Assembly: GCA_029262895.1 (NCBI GenBank)
Contig: JAJCYM010000075.1
Coordinates: 1 to 64,000, forward strand
Direction of reading: 5' to 3'
DNA length: 64,000 nucleotides
From: Roseivirga sp.
Lineage (GTDB): Bacteria > Bacteroidota > Bacteroidia > Cytophagales > Cyclobacteriaceae
Shown: one piece after another, positions 52,528 through 61,546 of the stretch
How positions within the stretch are numbered: the first letter of the stretch is position 1
How the letters are laid out: every line of letters starts with the position of its first letter
Translations under genes and position numbers: made by a program
The notes under the pieces: generated by a model
What the model saw: the letters and a program-made list of their open reading frames with translations, nothing else
What the model was told of the DNA's origin: nothing
Database searches by the model: none

Positions 52528-53802
52528 ATGAAAGTCTCTACCGGCAAATTTCTGGTTTTACCGATCATACTCTGCTATGCAAATCTGGCATATTGTTTTC
52601 AAAAAACACTTGAGTATACCGATCACTCTTATGAATCAACAATAAAAACTGTCCAACTCTACCCTGATGGCTTGAATGTTGAAAGTGTTTTGGCGCCTGC
52701 TGCCAGCAAAATAGATCAGAGTCGAAATCTGATTTTAGAGTTCGATGACCTCAAAGAAGATGCCGATTATTATTATGTGCGGTTTATCCATTGCAATGCA
52801 GATTGGACACCCTCGGATTTTAGAAGCAATATGGTGGTTCAGGGATACAATGAATTTGAGATTGAAGACTTCGAATTCTCCTCAGAAGCAAAAGTTAATT
52901 ATATCCACTACCGATTCAAGTTCCCACAATTCAAGAAGAGCGGAAATTTTCTTGCCGTGGTGTACAGGAACCAGGATAAAAATGACATCGTATTAACCAG
53001 GCGATTTATGATTTATGATGAGAGGGCCATCACAGGAGCAAGGGTGGTACGATCTTCCTCGGTAGGCAATAGACTCTCTCACCAGAGAATTGAGGTGACT
53101 GTCAATTATGCCAACCTCAAGAGTACAGACCCTAAAGAAAACTTTAAGGTGGTGGTTCGTCAAAATCAACGCTGGGACAATGCCAAATACGGTTTACCCA
53201 TTACTTTTCTAAACGAAAACTCCAAGGTAATCACCTATCGGAATCTAGGGGAAGGCAACGATTTTGCAGGGGGAAATGAATTTCGATTTTTTGATTTAAG
53301 CACTGTGAATTTTACGGGTAGAAATGTGGCCGAAGTGCAATTCATAAATAATAGACCTGTAGCCAGAATCAAACTGGATAAGACATTGTCTGAAAGCTAC
53401 TTCCAAAATCTCGATGTAAACGGCAAATACTACATCAGAGATAGAGAAGCCAATTCCAGCGGTATTACTGCGGAGTATGTTGAAACTACGCTGTCACTAA
53501 ATATCCCGGAACAACGGTCAAGCATATACGCGATAGGCAGTTTTAATGATTGGCGCAGAGAAGAGTCCAATAGAATGGTGTTCAACAAGGCCACCAACCT
53601 TTATCAAGCGACTCTTCTGCTCAAACAGGGCTGGTACGACTATACCTATTGGGTAGATGATCCGCTTGACCCTCACCAGATTGATCGCTCATTTTTTGAT
53701 GCTGAAAATCAGTATGAGGTATTCGTTTACTTTCGTGGTATCGGAAGTCGCGGTGATGAGCTTGTTGGCTATACTCGACTGAACTATAACCAGAGGCGTT
53801 AA
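52528..53802 (+). CDS. Type IX secretion system plug protein (DUF5103)
   Basis: 424 residues, signal peptide about 1-24 (FLVLPIILCYANLAYCFQ). It matches the T9SS plug protein family: N-terminal domain with QLYPDGLNVESVLAPA, IDQSRNLILEFDDLKEDADY, YYVRFIHCNADWTPSDFRSN and MVVQGYNEFEIEDFEFSSEA; C-terminal domain with YAIGSFNDWRREESNRMVF, YQATLLLKQGWYDYTYWVDD. In the T9SS this protein seals the periplasmic mouth of the SprA translocon. Its presence, with the giant T9SS client at 8.6-17.4 kb, indicates a working T9SS. It is transcribed away from the ECF/anti-sigma pair. Confidence 0.9.
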   Translation: MKVSTGKFLVLPIILCYANLAYCFQKTLEYTDHSYESTIKTVQLYPDGLNVESVLAPAASKIDQSRNLILEFDDLKEDADYYYVRFIHCNADWTPSDFRSNMVVQGYNEFEIEDFEFSSEAKVNYIHYRFKFPQFKKSGNFLAVVYRNQDKNDIVLTRRFMIYDERAITGARVVRSSSVGNRLSHQRIEVTVNYANLKSTDPKENFKVVVRQNQRWDNAKYGLPITFLNENSKVITYRNLGEGNDFAGGNEFRFFDLSTVNFTGRNVAEVQFINNRPVARIKLDKTLSESYFQNLDVNGKYYIRDREANSSGITAEYVETTLSLNIPEQRSSIYAIGSFNDWRREESNRMVFNKATNLYQATLLLKQGWYDYTYWVDDPLDPHQIDRSFFDAENQYEVFVYFRGIGSRGDELVGYTRLNYNQRR

Positions 53803-53818
53803 ACCCAGTTAAGGCAGA

Positions 53819-54631
53819 TTAAACTATTTTCCTGACTTTGTTGAAGGTGTATGCTGAAGTGCGATCGGTTGGGTTTACATTGGCCATGTCCAACATACCA
53901 AAACCTTTATAGGCATAATGTCCTAATCCGCAGTTAAATACAAACTGCTGCACTTCCTTTGGGGCGTATAACTTGAATGGCAACGTATAGCCTCTCACCT
54001 CATATTTCACGTCCATATCGAACAGGGAGTATATTCTGGCAAATTTTTTATCTCTCTGCTTTAGTTTATCGAGGTATTCCATGTCTGGTACAAGTTGAAA
54101 TTTTCCAAAGTTGCTCAAACGTTCAGCCGAAAAACTTCCCGACTGTTCAATTCTTTCCATTGTGGATTCGTAAAGCAAATCCGAAAACTCATTCGCTTCC
54201 GGAAGCACAAAGCGTTTACCTTCATCACTAGCAAAATCGGATTTTAATGCCACCAGAGGGGAAATACATAGGAACTTCATCTCATCACTGAAATCCGGAA
54301 TATCCTCCAATTCTGTAGAAACAGGTTCCAGGTCAAGATTGCCCAACCTGAATTCATCAAATTCAAAAATTTGCTCTAATACATAATCTATGAAATCCTG
54401 GTCTGCAGAGGAGAGTACCAGGGTGACCAGATTCGAAAAGTACTGAAGTCCGTTTCTGCTAATTCTCGTTTGACCTTTTAGTCCGGAAAAATTGTAGAAA
54501 GGATAATTAACAAATTGCTCCTTACCCCCTTTGATAATCAATCCTTTGATGAATTGTGCCAGGATGTACTGGTGATGAAAGGGTAAAAAAGCCCCCTTGT
54601 TCTTTAGTTTAAAAATTACTCTTACTCTCAC
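53819..54631 (-). CDS. cas6: CRISPR-associated endoribonuclease Cas6 (stand-alone)
   Basis: 270 residues, GTG start at 54631. Cas6 cuts CRISPR precursor RNA in each repeat. Landmarks: an N-terminal ferredoxin-like strand MRVRVIFKLKNKG, the helix LPFHHQYILAQFIKGL (15-30, standing where Cas6 proteins read LPxxYQ, with candidate catalytic His19/His20), and the C-terminal glycine-rich loop GLGHYAYKGFGMLD (235-248) that grips RNA. Length is normal. No CRISPR array and no other cas gene lie within the window; the neighbours are the T9SS plug gene (convergent, 16 bp) and ychF (same strand, 142 bp downstream). It may act in trans on an array elsewhere or have another RNA role. Confidence 0.8.
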   Translation of the reverse strand: MRVRVIFKLKNKGAFLPFHHQYILAQFIKGLIIKGGKEQFVNYPFYNFSGLKGQTRISRNGLQYFSNLVTLVLSSADQDFIDYVLEQIFEFDEFRLGNLDLEPVSTELEDIPDFSDEMKFLCISPLVALKSDFASDEGKRFVLPEANEFSDLLYESTMERIEQSGSFSAERLSNFGKFQLVPDMEYLDKLKQRDKKFARIYSLFDMDVKYEVRGYTLPFKLYAPKEVQQFVFNCGLGHYAYKGFGMLDMANVNPTDRTSAYTFNKVRKIV

Positions 54632-54773
54632 ATTTGTGGGGGTTAAAGAGTAGTATCATGTACATACCTGTGATAATGTCCCCGTTAGGTGCGTAACGGT
54701 AGTGTTTTGAGGAATGTTTAACCCTTAATGTAAAAATAAAAGCTAATGTCCCTGATAAGACATTTCCCCCTGG

Positions 54774-55871
54774 CTATACGTTGAAACGGAAGTGCATAAC
54801 ATCGCCATCACTGACAACATAATCCTTTCCCTGAATGGCCATTTTGCCGGCCTCTTTTATGGCCAGCTCGGTCTTGTAATGTTCGTAATCGTTAAGCTTG
54901 ATTACTTCTGCCTTTATAAATCCTTTTTCGAAGTCCGTGTGAATAACTCCTGCTGCCTGGGGTGCCTTCCAACCCTTTTGAATGGTCCAGGCCCGGACTT
55001 CCTGAACTCCCGCGGTGAAGTAGGTGATCAGATTCAAAATGGAGTAAGAGGCCTGAATAAGCTTAGTTAGCCCAGACTCTTCCAGACCATACTCATCCAA
55101 GAACATGGCTCTTTCCTCTTCATCTTCCAACTCCGCAATCTGAGATTCGATAGAGGCTGAAATAACAATTAGCTCAGCATCTTCATCCTTCACACTTTCC
55201 CTCAATGCCTCTACATATTCATTGCCATCGTGCACCGACTCCTCTTCCACGTTGGCTGCATAAACCACCGGCTTTATAGTAAGTAAATGCAAATCCCGAA
55301 CCGCTTCAAGTTCTTCTTTGCTCATCTCTACCGAGCGGGCGTTCTTGCCAGCCTCAAGCTCAGTTTTGAATGTTTCCAGAACCTCTAAATGACGCTTTGC
55401 CTCTCCATCACCGGACTTGGCGATTTTAGACAGGCCCAAAATCTTTTTCTCTATTGATTCCAGGTCTCTCAATTGCAATTCTGTGTCGATTACCTCCTTA
55501 TCAAAAACGGGATCAACAGAGCCGGCCACATGGACTACATTATCATCCTTAAAGCACCTGACTACATGGATAATTGCATCTACCTCTCTGATGTTTGCCA
55601 AAAACTTATTACCCAGGCCCTCGCCTTTGCTCGCTCCTTTTACCAATCCCGCTATATCAACAAACTCGATCACCGTAGGAAGAACCTTTTTCGGATTTAC
55701 CAGTTCCTCCAGAATATTCAATCTCTTGTCTGGAACAGTAACCACTCCCACGTTTGGTTCTATTGTACAAAAAGGAAAATTGGCAGCTTCTGCCTTCGCA
55801 CTGGAAAGTGCATTAAATAAGGTGGATTTACCAACGTTTGGCAACCCTACTATCCCACACTGAAGTCCCAT
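54774..55871 (-). CDS. ychF: Redox-regulated ATPase/GTPase YchF (OLA1-like)
   Basis: 365 residues, normal family length. G1/P-loop GLPNVGKSTLFNALSSA (8-24), NFPFCTIEPNVGVV, G3 DIAGLVKGASKGEGLGNKFL, HVVRCF, and a C-terminal TGS domain (about 280-365: YFTAGVQEVRAWTIQKGWKA, AAGVIHTDFEKGFIKAEVI). YchF binds ribosomes, prefers ATP over GTP and acts in stress control. The AI-2E-family transporter lies 9 bp upstream on the same strand, so the two are likely cotranscribed. Confidence 0.97.
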   Translation of the reverse strand: MGLQCGIVGLPNVGKSTLFNALSSAKAEAANFPFCTIEPNVGVVTVPDKRLNILEELVNPKKVLPTVIEFVDIAGLVKGASKGEGLGNKFLANIREVDAIIHVVRCFKDDNVVHVAGSVDPVFDKEVIDTELQLRDLESIEKKILGLSKIAKSGDGEAKRHLEVLETFKTELEAGKNARSVEMSKEELEAVRDLHLLTIKPVVYAANVEEESVHDGNEYVEALRESVKDEDAELIVISASIESQIAELEDEEERAMFLDEYGLEESGLTKLIQASYSILNLITYFTAGVQEVRAWTIQKGWKAPQAAGVIHTDFEKGFIKAEVIKLNDYEHYKTELAIKEAGKMAIQGKDYVVSDGDVMHFRFNV

Positions 55872-55880
55872 GAATTTTAA

Positions 55881-56966
55881 CTAGGTTCTGAAAATGTAAT
55901 ACTGTTTATACCCCTGCCTTAACTCTACAACCGACACCCGAATAATCGTGTATGTTGGTATTGCGGCAATCATACCTGGAATGCCCGCCAAGGAGGCGCC
56001 CGCAAAGATAATAACAAATATTTCTAGGGGATGAACTTTGACACTTTTAGAAAAAATAAGTGGTTGTAAAACGATGTTGTCGGTTAACTGAACTACTGTG
56101 AATACTGACACTATCTTGGCCACCATAAAGAAGTAATCGTTGGTATCCATTAAATCCGTTGAGGTAGACAAACCCACAATGATTCCAAAGGTAGAACCCA
56201 AAATTGGGCCTGCATATGGAATAAGGTTGGCTACAGCAGCAAATAACGCGATTGTCAAAGCATACTTAACTCCTAAAATTGACAAGCCCGTTGCCGCAAT
56301 ACTAAAAATCGAAAACATCTGGAACAGCAAGCCTAAAAGGTAGTTTGAGAGCAGCCTTTCTATTTTATCAAGAGCCGCTATAGACACTTCAAAATACTTG
56401 TTGGGGATAAGAGAAATAATAGAATTTCTCAAAAGCCCCTTCTCGTATAGCAAGAAGAAAGTGATAAAAACGATGGCCAATAGCCCTATGAAAAAACTAC
56501 TTGTAAAAGACAGGATGTAGTTCAGGATATTAGAAAATTGAATCTCTGAAATGGCCTTGGTTATTCCGTCCTGTAAACTATTCACCATAAAGCCGGGCTC
56601 CTTGTCCGTGAATTGCCGTTCGATGAGGAAGCCTTCAAAATTCTCTACCGGTTGCAAAGCATCGGAGGTCAATTGGTTATAATCAACAGTAGACAATATC
56701 TGTACCTGGTCATTGATAAGAGGAATAAAAAGCACTACAAAGAGTGAAAAGACTCCCGCCATTACCGCATAGGCCATAAGAATAGCCAGGAACCTTGGAA
56801 CATTAAAATTAAAGAAGTGCGTGTTGTGAATGCGCTCAACCAGTGGCCGAAGTATAGAGGCAATCACCAGAGACAGCACGATGTAGGTAAAAATGTCTGA
56901 GAAATACCAAATAAGCAGTAGCATTACTGCGAGGATCAATCCGATATAAAGAATGTGCTTTCTCAA
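55881..56966 (-). CDS. AI-2E family transporter (PerM/TqsA-like)
   Basis: 361 residues, about eight predicted membrane segments (IGLILAVMLLLIWYFSDIF, AILMAYAVMAGVFSLFVVLF, IGLLAIVFITFFLLY, AVANLIPYAGPILGSTFGII, IFVIIFAGASLAGIPGMIAA). PYAGPILGS and FAGASLAGIPGM are hallmark segments. Family members include autoinducer-2 exporters and Na+/H+ antiporters, so the family name does not prove autoinducer transport. It precedes ychF by 9 bp, and its upstream side is closed by the terminator at 56984-57019. Confidence 0.9.
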   Translation of the reverse strand: MRKHILYIGLILAVMLLLIWYFSDIFTYIVLSLVIASILRPLVERIHNTHFFNFNVPRFLAILMAYAVMAGVFSLFVVLFIPLINDQVQILSTVDYNQLTSDALQPVENFEGFLIERQFTDKEPGFMVNSLQDGITKAISEIQFSNILNYILSFTSSFFIGLLAIVFITFFLLYEKGLLRNSIISLIPNKYFEVSIAALDKIERLLSNYLLGLLFQMFSIFSIAATGLSILGVKYALTIALFAAVANLIPYAGPILGSTFGIIVGLSTSTDLMDTNDYFFMVAKIVSVFTVVQLTDNIVLQPLIFSKSVKVHPLEIFVIIFAGASLAGIPGMIAAIPTYTIIRVSVVELRQGYKQYYIFRT

Positions 56967-56983
56967 TTGCTATTGACAGTTCT

Positions 56984-57019
56984 AAATAAAAAAAGAGTTC
57001 CTGTAAAGCAAGAACTCTT
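56984..57019 (-). terminator. Rho-independent terminator after the DUF3276 gene
   Basis: On the minus strand AAGAGTTC-loop-GAACTCTT (8-bp stem, 11-base loop TTGCTTTACAG) is followed directly by TTTTTATTT. It separates the DUF3276 gene from the AI-2E transporter gene, which therefore needs its own promoter in the 74-bp gap. Confidence 0.88.
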
Positions 57020-57040
57020 AATAATCTAATTTCTTAACGC

Positions 57041-57418
57041 CTAGTCCCAGCTTAACTCTGTATTGGAATCAGCCGCTTCTACTGGCTCAGCAGCCGGAGC
57101 CGGTGCTGTTGTTTCCTGCTGCTCCTCATCACGCTGCTTGAATTGTTCAAAATCAATTTCTGGCATCAACTCCTCCTTCACATGATTGATGGTCTCTATC
57201 AGCGCGTCTCCAAACTTATCGAAGTCTTCTTTGTAAAGGAAAATCTTATGCTTTTCATAAGTGAATCCGTCCTCCTTATACTTCCGCTTGCTCTCTGTAA
57301 TTGTTAGGTAGTAATCGTTGGATCTGGTCGCCTTAACATCAAAAAAGTATGTCCTCTTACCTGCCCTCACTCTTTTGGAAAAAATCTCCGTCTTATCGCT
57401 ATCCTTATACTCTGCCAC
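57041..57418 (-). CDS. DUF3276/PUR-like nucleic-acid-binding protein
   Basis: 125 residues. The core KTEIFSKRVRAGKRTYFFDV, KATRSNDYYLTITESKRKYK and YEKHKIFLYKEDFDKFGDAL (about 8-85) is the DUF3276 Whirly-type PUR repeat conserved through Bacteroidota; such proteins bind single-stranded nucleic acid. The last 35 residues are a Glu/Gln/Ala/Pro-rich tail ending SNTELSWD. Monocistronic, with its own terminator, and probably strongly expressed. The DUF58 gene lies divergently 196 bp away. Confidence 0.9.
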   Translation of the reverse strand: MAEYKDSDKTEIFSKRVRAGKRTYFFDVKATRSNDYYLTITESKRKYKEDGFTYEKHKIFLYKEDFDKFGDALIETINHVKEELMPEIDFEQFKQRDEEQQETTAPAPAAEPVEAADSNTELSWD

Positions 57419-57614
57419 TTTCCAATTTATTTAGTTTATACTCGTTTAAGGTTAAATTTTACGCAACAACAAGTCTCAATATAAATCATTATTAATTACT
57501 ATTGCAAGCAGCCAAATAAATAAATTGGGAAACTTAATACAAAAAAAAGAGTACCCTAATATCGAGCCTTAATGGCCAAAAACACTTAATATAGCCCTGA
57601 GAAAATTCCTGTAA

Positions 57615-58520
57615 ATGAAGTTCACTTTAGACGATATAAAACAGTTCGGTAATATAGAACTGCTTGCGAAACAGATGGTTGAGGGCTTTATTACGGGACT
57701 CCATAAGTCACCCTATCACGGCTTCTCAGTGGAATTTGCAGAACATAGACTCTATAATACGGGCGAAAGTACTCGTCATGTGGATTGGAAGATTTTTGCC
57801 AAAACCGACCGTTTATATACCAAACGTTATGAGGAAGAAACGAATCTGCGCTGTCAACTGGTGATCGATCAGTCTTCTTCTATGTACTACCCGGTAAATA
57901 CATTTGGCAAGATGCGCTTTAGTGTAATGGCGGGAGCCTCCCTGGCCTATCTCATGCACAAACAACGGGATGCTGTTGGCTTGCACACCTTTAGCGACAA
58001 GCTTGAGTTGGAAACTCCGGTGAAGTCTTCTCCCTCACACCTTCACAAGCTTTTCCTGCAGTTCAATCAACTTTTAGACAAAGACAAAACTACACGCAGG
58101 ACCAATGTAGCCGACATTCTACACCAACTGGCGGAAAAAATTCATCGCAGGTCATTGGTAGTCATTTTCTCCGATATGTTTGACAATCAGAATAATGACA
58201 GTGAAATCATGGCGGCCCTTCAGCATTTGAAGCATAAAAAACATGAGGTACTGCTCTTCCATGTCACCGATCATAAAACCGAATTGGATTTTGAGTTTGA
58301 CGACCGTCCTTATGAATTCACAGATTCGGAAACTCGGGAGAAAGTGAGGCTTAATCCTGCCGCTATCAAGCGAGATTTCAAAAATCAGATGTCGGCATAT
58401 CAGCATGAGCTCTTCCTCAAATGTGCCAAGCTAAAAGTGGACCTAATTGAAGCTGATATCAATGAAGACTTCGATCAAATTCTAAAGGCGTATTTGATTA
58501 AAAGACAGAAGATGAATTGA
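57615..58520 (+). CDS. DUF58 domain-containing protein
   Basis: 301 residues, cytosolic. DUF58 signature YHGFSVEFAEHRLYNTGEST and RHVDWKIFAKTDRLYTKRYE (about 32-72), then a von Willebrand A-like fold with LVIDQSSSMYY, the MIDAS motif (D-x-S-x-S). DUF58 proteins usually work beside MoxR AAA ATPases and BatA/BatB-type vWA proteins in aerotolerance-like operons; none of those is within the window. Start ATG at 57615. Downstream is a 580-bp repeat-rich spacer. Confidence 0.92.
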   Translation: MKFTLDDIKQFGNIELLAKQMVEGFITGLHKSPYHGFSVEFAEHRLYNTGESTRHVDWKIFAKTDRLYTKRYEEETNLRCQLVIDQSSSMYYPVNTFGKMRFSVMAGASLAYLMHKQRDAVGLHTFSDKLELETPVKSSPSHLHKLFLQFNQLLDKDKTTRRTNVADILHQLAEKIHRRSLVVIFSDMFDNQNNDSEIMAALQHLKHKKHEVLLFHVTDHKTELDFEFDDRPYEFTDSETREKVRLNPAAIKRDFKNQMSAYQHELFLKCAKLKVDLIEADINEDFDQILKAYLIKRQKMN

Positions 58521-58528
58521 CCGAAGGT

Positions 58529-59095
58529 CAAATTCCAAAATATTCAAGCACCAAATTCCAAAAGATACACTTATCGGTCTGACCGCTATCTGCGTTTTGA
58601 AAGAACGGTCGGACCGGTAGCCGAAATTCCAAAAGACAAATTCCAAATTACAAGGCTGGCGAATCTACTCTTTACGCTATCCTTTATTTGCTGAGGGACG
58701 AAGCACCTCAAATTCCAAAGAGGCTGTGTCGGAGCCTTTCTAATGATTATGCTGAGGTAAACACAGCAAATTCCAAAAAAGAAATTCCAAATTCCAAAAT
58801 GGTGGTACCGGGGCTTATTCTGGTGTCAGAAACACTCTTTGCGCTACCCTTTATTTGCTGAGGCACGAAGCACCTCAAATTCCAAAGAACAAATTCCAAA
58901 AAATTCAAGCACCAAATCCCAAAAGCAGAATTTCCACGGTTAGCGATTTGGAATTTGCCTTATTGGAATTTGGAATTTCGTTATCGGTCGGACCGCTATC
59001 TGCGTTTTGAAAGAGCGGTCCGACCGATGATTATGACATAAAAAAAGCCTCCTATGGAAGCTTTGGTATTTGGAATTTCTTTTTTGGAATTTGCG
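58529..59095. repeat. Nested repeat cluster with AAATTCCAAA motifs
   Basis: The motif AAATTCCAAA (some with one change) occurs about ten times on the plus strand (58529 to about 58899) and five times inverted as TTTGGAATTT (58946-59092), so the region can fold back on itself. Within it are two longer direct repeats: a 46-bp unit at 58571-58616 and 58981-59026 (43 of 46 identical), each a hairpin (the second has a perfect 15-bp stem, ATCGGTCGGACCGCT), and a 54-bp unit at 58667-58720 and 58834-58887 (51 of 54 identical), starting ACTCTTT and ending CAAATTCCAAAG. No gene is present. The unit spacing is irregular, so it is not a CRISPR array. Confidence 0.88.
59041..59064 (-). terminator. Rho-independent terminator of the ferredoxin gene
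   Basis: On the minus strand AAAGCTTCC-ATA-GGAGGCTTT (9-bp stem with one G-T pair) is followed by a run of Ts. It lies 40 bp past the ferredoxin stop and overlaps the end of the AAATTCCAAA repeat cluster. Confidence 0.85.
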
Positions 59096-59103
59096 CCAGC
59101 TAG

Positions 59104-59469
<366 letters not shown>

Positions 59470-59537
59470 CTAGTTAAACAAAAAAAGGTAGCAAATGTTT
59501 CCCTTTTTGTTCGCTGCCGCAAAAGTATTCCAAAATC

Positions 59538-59570
59538 TTGTAAAAATCACTGTTCTACTCAGTAATTTTG
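59538..59570 (+). promoter_or_regulatory. Candidate promoter of the acyl-CoA reductase gene
   Basis: TTG at 59538-59540 and TAATTTTG at 59563-59570 fit the Bacteroidota -33/-7 pattern (TTG, 22 bp, TAnnTTTG). The transcript would begin within about one base of the ATG at 59577, implying a leaderless or nearly leaderless mRNA. Confidence 0.35.
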
Positions 59571-59576
59571 CAGGGC

Positions 59577-60599
59577 ATGGAAGCAACATTACAAGTACCC
59601 TATAGAATTAATATGTTTCATTCGCTTGGCGAAAAACTGAGCATATTATCGGATGATGAAATTGATAATCTGCACCAAGCCGCGGCTTCCAAAAACAATT
59701 GGTTCACCAGGGATAACGTTGAAAATGCACTAAAGGCCATTGCACAAATGCTGGACAAATCAGCACTCGCACAGTGGTGCAGCGCCTATACGGTCAGTCC
59801 AAAAACGCCTAAAACCGTTGGGCTGGTTATGGCCGGAAATATTCCCTTAGTGGGCTTTCATGATCTGCTCTGTGTACTTATCGCTGGACACAAGGCTAAG
59901 ATCAAGCTCTCCTCTCAAGATGAAGTATTGATGAAATACATCATCCAGCAGCTCACCGAAATTAATCCTGAGGTAGCGAACTCCATCGAAATAACAGAAC
60001 GCCTCAAGGATATTGATGCTGTGATTGCCACCGGCTCCGACAATTCCGCCAGGTACTTCAAACACTACTTTGGCAAAATCCCAAATATCATACGCCAAAA
60101 CAGAACCTCTGTGGCTGTTTTAAAGGGTGATGAAACTGCAGAATCCATAAAGGCTTTGGGTCAGGATATCTTCCAATACTACGGCCTGGGGTGCAGAAAT
60201 GTATCCAAGCTCTATATCCCCAAGAGTTATGCCCTCACTGACCTTATTGATGTGTTAATGTCTTTTGAGACCGCAATTGAACATCATAAGTATCGCAATA
60301 ACTATGACTACAACAAGTCCATCTATTTGGTTAACCGGGAACCTCATTTAGACTCGGGGTTCTTCCTGTTGCGAGAAAGCGAGGAGCTGGTCTCTCCTAT
60401 CTCAGTACTCTTCTACGAGACTTATTCCAGCGAAGCTGAGCTTGACCTCAAGCTCAGCTCCAAGCGGGATAAAATACAGGCCATTGTCTCAGACCATGGC
60501 TGGTATGAAGGCAGCCTTGCCTTTGGCACTGCCCAATGCCCTGCTGTATGGGATTATGCTGACGGTGTGGATACGCTGGAGTTTTTGGAGGGGCTGTGA
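59577..60599 (+). CDS. Acyl-CoA reductase, LuxC-like
   Basis: 340 residues from the ATG at 59577 (an in-frame TTG at 59568 is weaker). Belongs to the LuxC/acyl-CoA reductase branch of the aldehyde dehydrogenase superfamily: GLVMAGNIPLVGFHDLLCVL (about 85-104) in the cofactor-binding region, VIATGSDNSARYFKHYFGKI, and the catalytic Cys likely in YYGLGCRNVSKLY. It would reduce an acyl-CoA or acyl-protein to an aldehyde. No luciferase (luxAB), acyltransferase (luxD) or synthetase (luxE) is adjacent, so bioluminescence is unlikely; it is common as a single gene in Bacteroidota beside a ferredoxin. Confidence 0.88.
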   Translation: MEATLQVPYRINMFHSLGEKLSILSDDEIDNLHQAAASKNNWFTRDNVENALKAIAQMLDKSALAQWCSAYTVSPKTPKTVGLVMAGNIPLVGFHDLLCVLIAGHKAKIKLSSQDEVLMKYIIQQLTEINPEVANSIEITERLKDIDAVIATGSDNSARYFKHYFGKIPNIIRQNRTSVAVLKGDETAESIKALGQDIFQYYGLGCRNVSKLYIPKSYALTDLIDVLMSFETAIEHHKYRNNYDYNKSIYLVNREPHLDSGFFLLRESEELVSPISVLFYETYSSEAELDLKLSSKRDKIQAIVSDHGWYEGSLAFGTAQCPAVWDYADGVDTLEFLEGL

Positions 60600-60853
60600 G
60601 TTCTGATTAGTCTGATAGCTAGAAGCAGGTTTAATTGCTGTGCTTAACATAGTCCTAATTATGTAAACCACCCAGGCGTTAGGTATTCTCCTGTTAAAAT
60701 CTGACTCTTCTACGGAGTTCAAAATTGAATCAAATCTACATGAGTGAGATTCACTAGCACAATTGAGTGTCAATCAAACAAGAATCAGCGAGCCAACCCT
60801 TCGTTCAAAGCTATCGTTCACACATACTAATCAGCGATCAACCAAAAATAAAA

Positions 60854-61546
60854 ATGAAGTACTTGTTAATTATTCTATTCATAGCCACCATTTCAAACAT
60901 AAATTCTGCCTACTCACAATCAGTCCAAAGTTATTCTTGCTCGGCATGGGAGTATGATGAAAACAACCCCATCGAAGTTAAGACATTTGACGCCAAGAAT
61001 TTCTTTAATGAGCACCTATTCTTTCGCGCTGAACAGCAAACTGATTACTTTATGAAAGTTACGTCTTGGATGAATATCTTGGAATCGAATCACCCAAAGG
61101 TATTTGAAGAAATTTCTAATAAGTATAAAACTCGTTCAAGTTCTCAATCTCCAGTCTATATTCACCTATTTGATCACCCAGGAGTAAAATTCGCAGGACA
61201 ATCAGATGCAGATAAAAAAAACAAGCAATATTTCTTCTCGGTTAGTGATGCAGAAAAATTCCCTGATTGCCATAAAGATGTAGACAATCAACCTGAATGG
61301 AGAACTACAAAGTGTATGTTTCTTGCGCATGAATTAGTTGAAGCACTACGGGGTTTTGAACATAATGATGGTATTGAGGTAGAGAACAAAATTCGAAAAT
61401 CTCTAGGTATAGTCCTGAGAAATCAAAACGCGAGAATTTTGCATGTTGATCATTGCGATGCGCTAATACCTATGGGAGATTTTATAGAACGGTTTCACTT
61501 CAAGTATAAGTCGAATCGGCTAAATTTTATCACGTTATCCAAATAA
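60854..61546 (+). CDS. Exported protein with HELVE motif, unknown function
   Basis: 230 residues from the ATG at 60854, which opens a signal peptide (YLLIILFIATISNINSAYSQ); the in-frame region upstream to 60767 has no signal function. The mature protein carries cysteines in SYSCSAWEYDENNPIEVKTF, FPDCHKDVDNQPEW and TTKCMFLAHELVEALRGFEH. HELVE matches HExxE, a variant of the zinc-protease HExxH in which Glu replaces the second His; a third ligand is not obvious. It ends HVDHCDALIPMGDFIERFHF. I do not recognise a family. It is AT-rich, and the 254 bp upstream hold nothing recognisable. Confidence 0.6.
   Translation: MKYLLIILFIATISNINSAYSQSVQSYSCSAWEYDENNPIEVKTFDAKNFFNEHLFFRAEQQTDYFMKVTSWMNILESNHPKVFEEISNKYKTRSSSQSPVYIHLFDHPGVKFAGQSDADKKNKQYFFSVSDAEKFPDCHKDVDNQPEWRTTKCMFLAHELVEALRGFEHNDGIEVENKIRKSLGIVLRNQNARILHVDHCDALIPMGDFIERFHFKYKSNRLNFITLSK

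Noticed and set aside
55417-55863. 148-codon open frame antisense to ychF
   Set aside because: YchF is a full-length, highly conserved gene here, and the opposite frame has no recognisable features.
58529-59095. Possible CRISPR array
   Set aside because: The repeat unit is only 10 bp, occurs in both orientations and at irregular spacing of about 14 to over 100 bp; there are no uniform spacers.
59577-60599. A bioluminescence (lux) locus suggested by the LuxC-like gene
   Set aside because: There is no luxA, luxB, luxD or luxE nearby, and lone LuxC-like reductases are frequent in non-luminous Bacteroidota.
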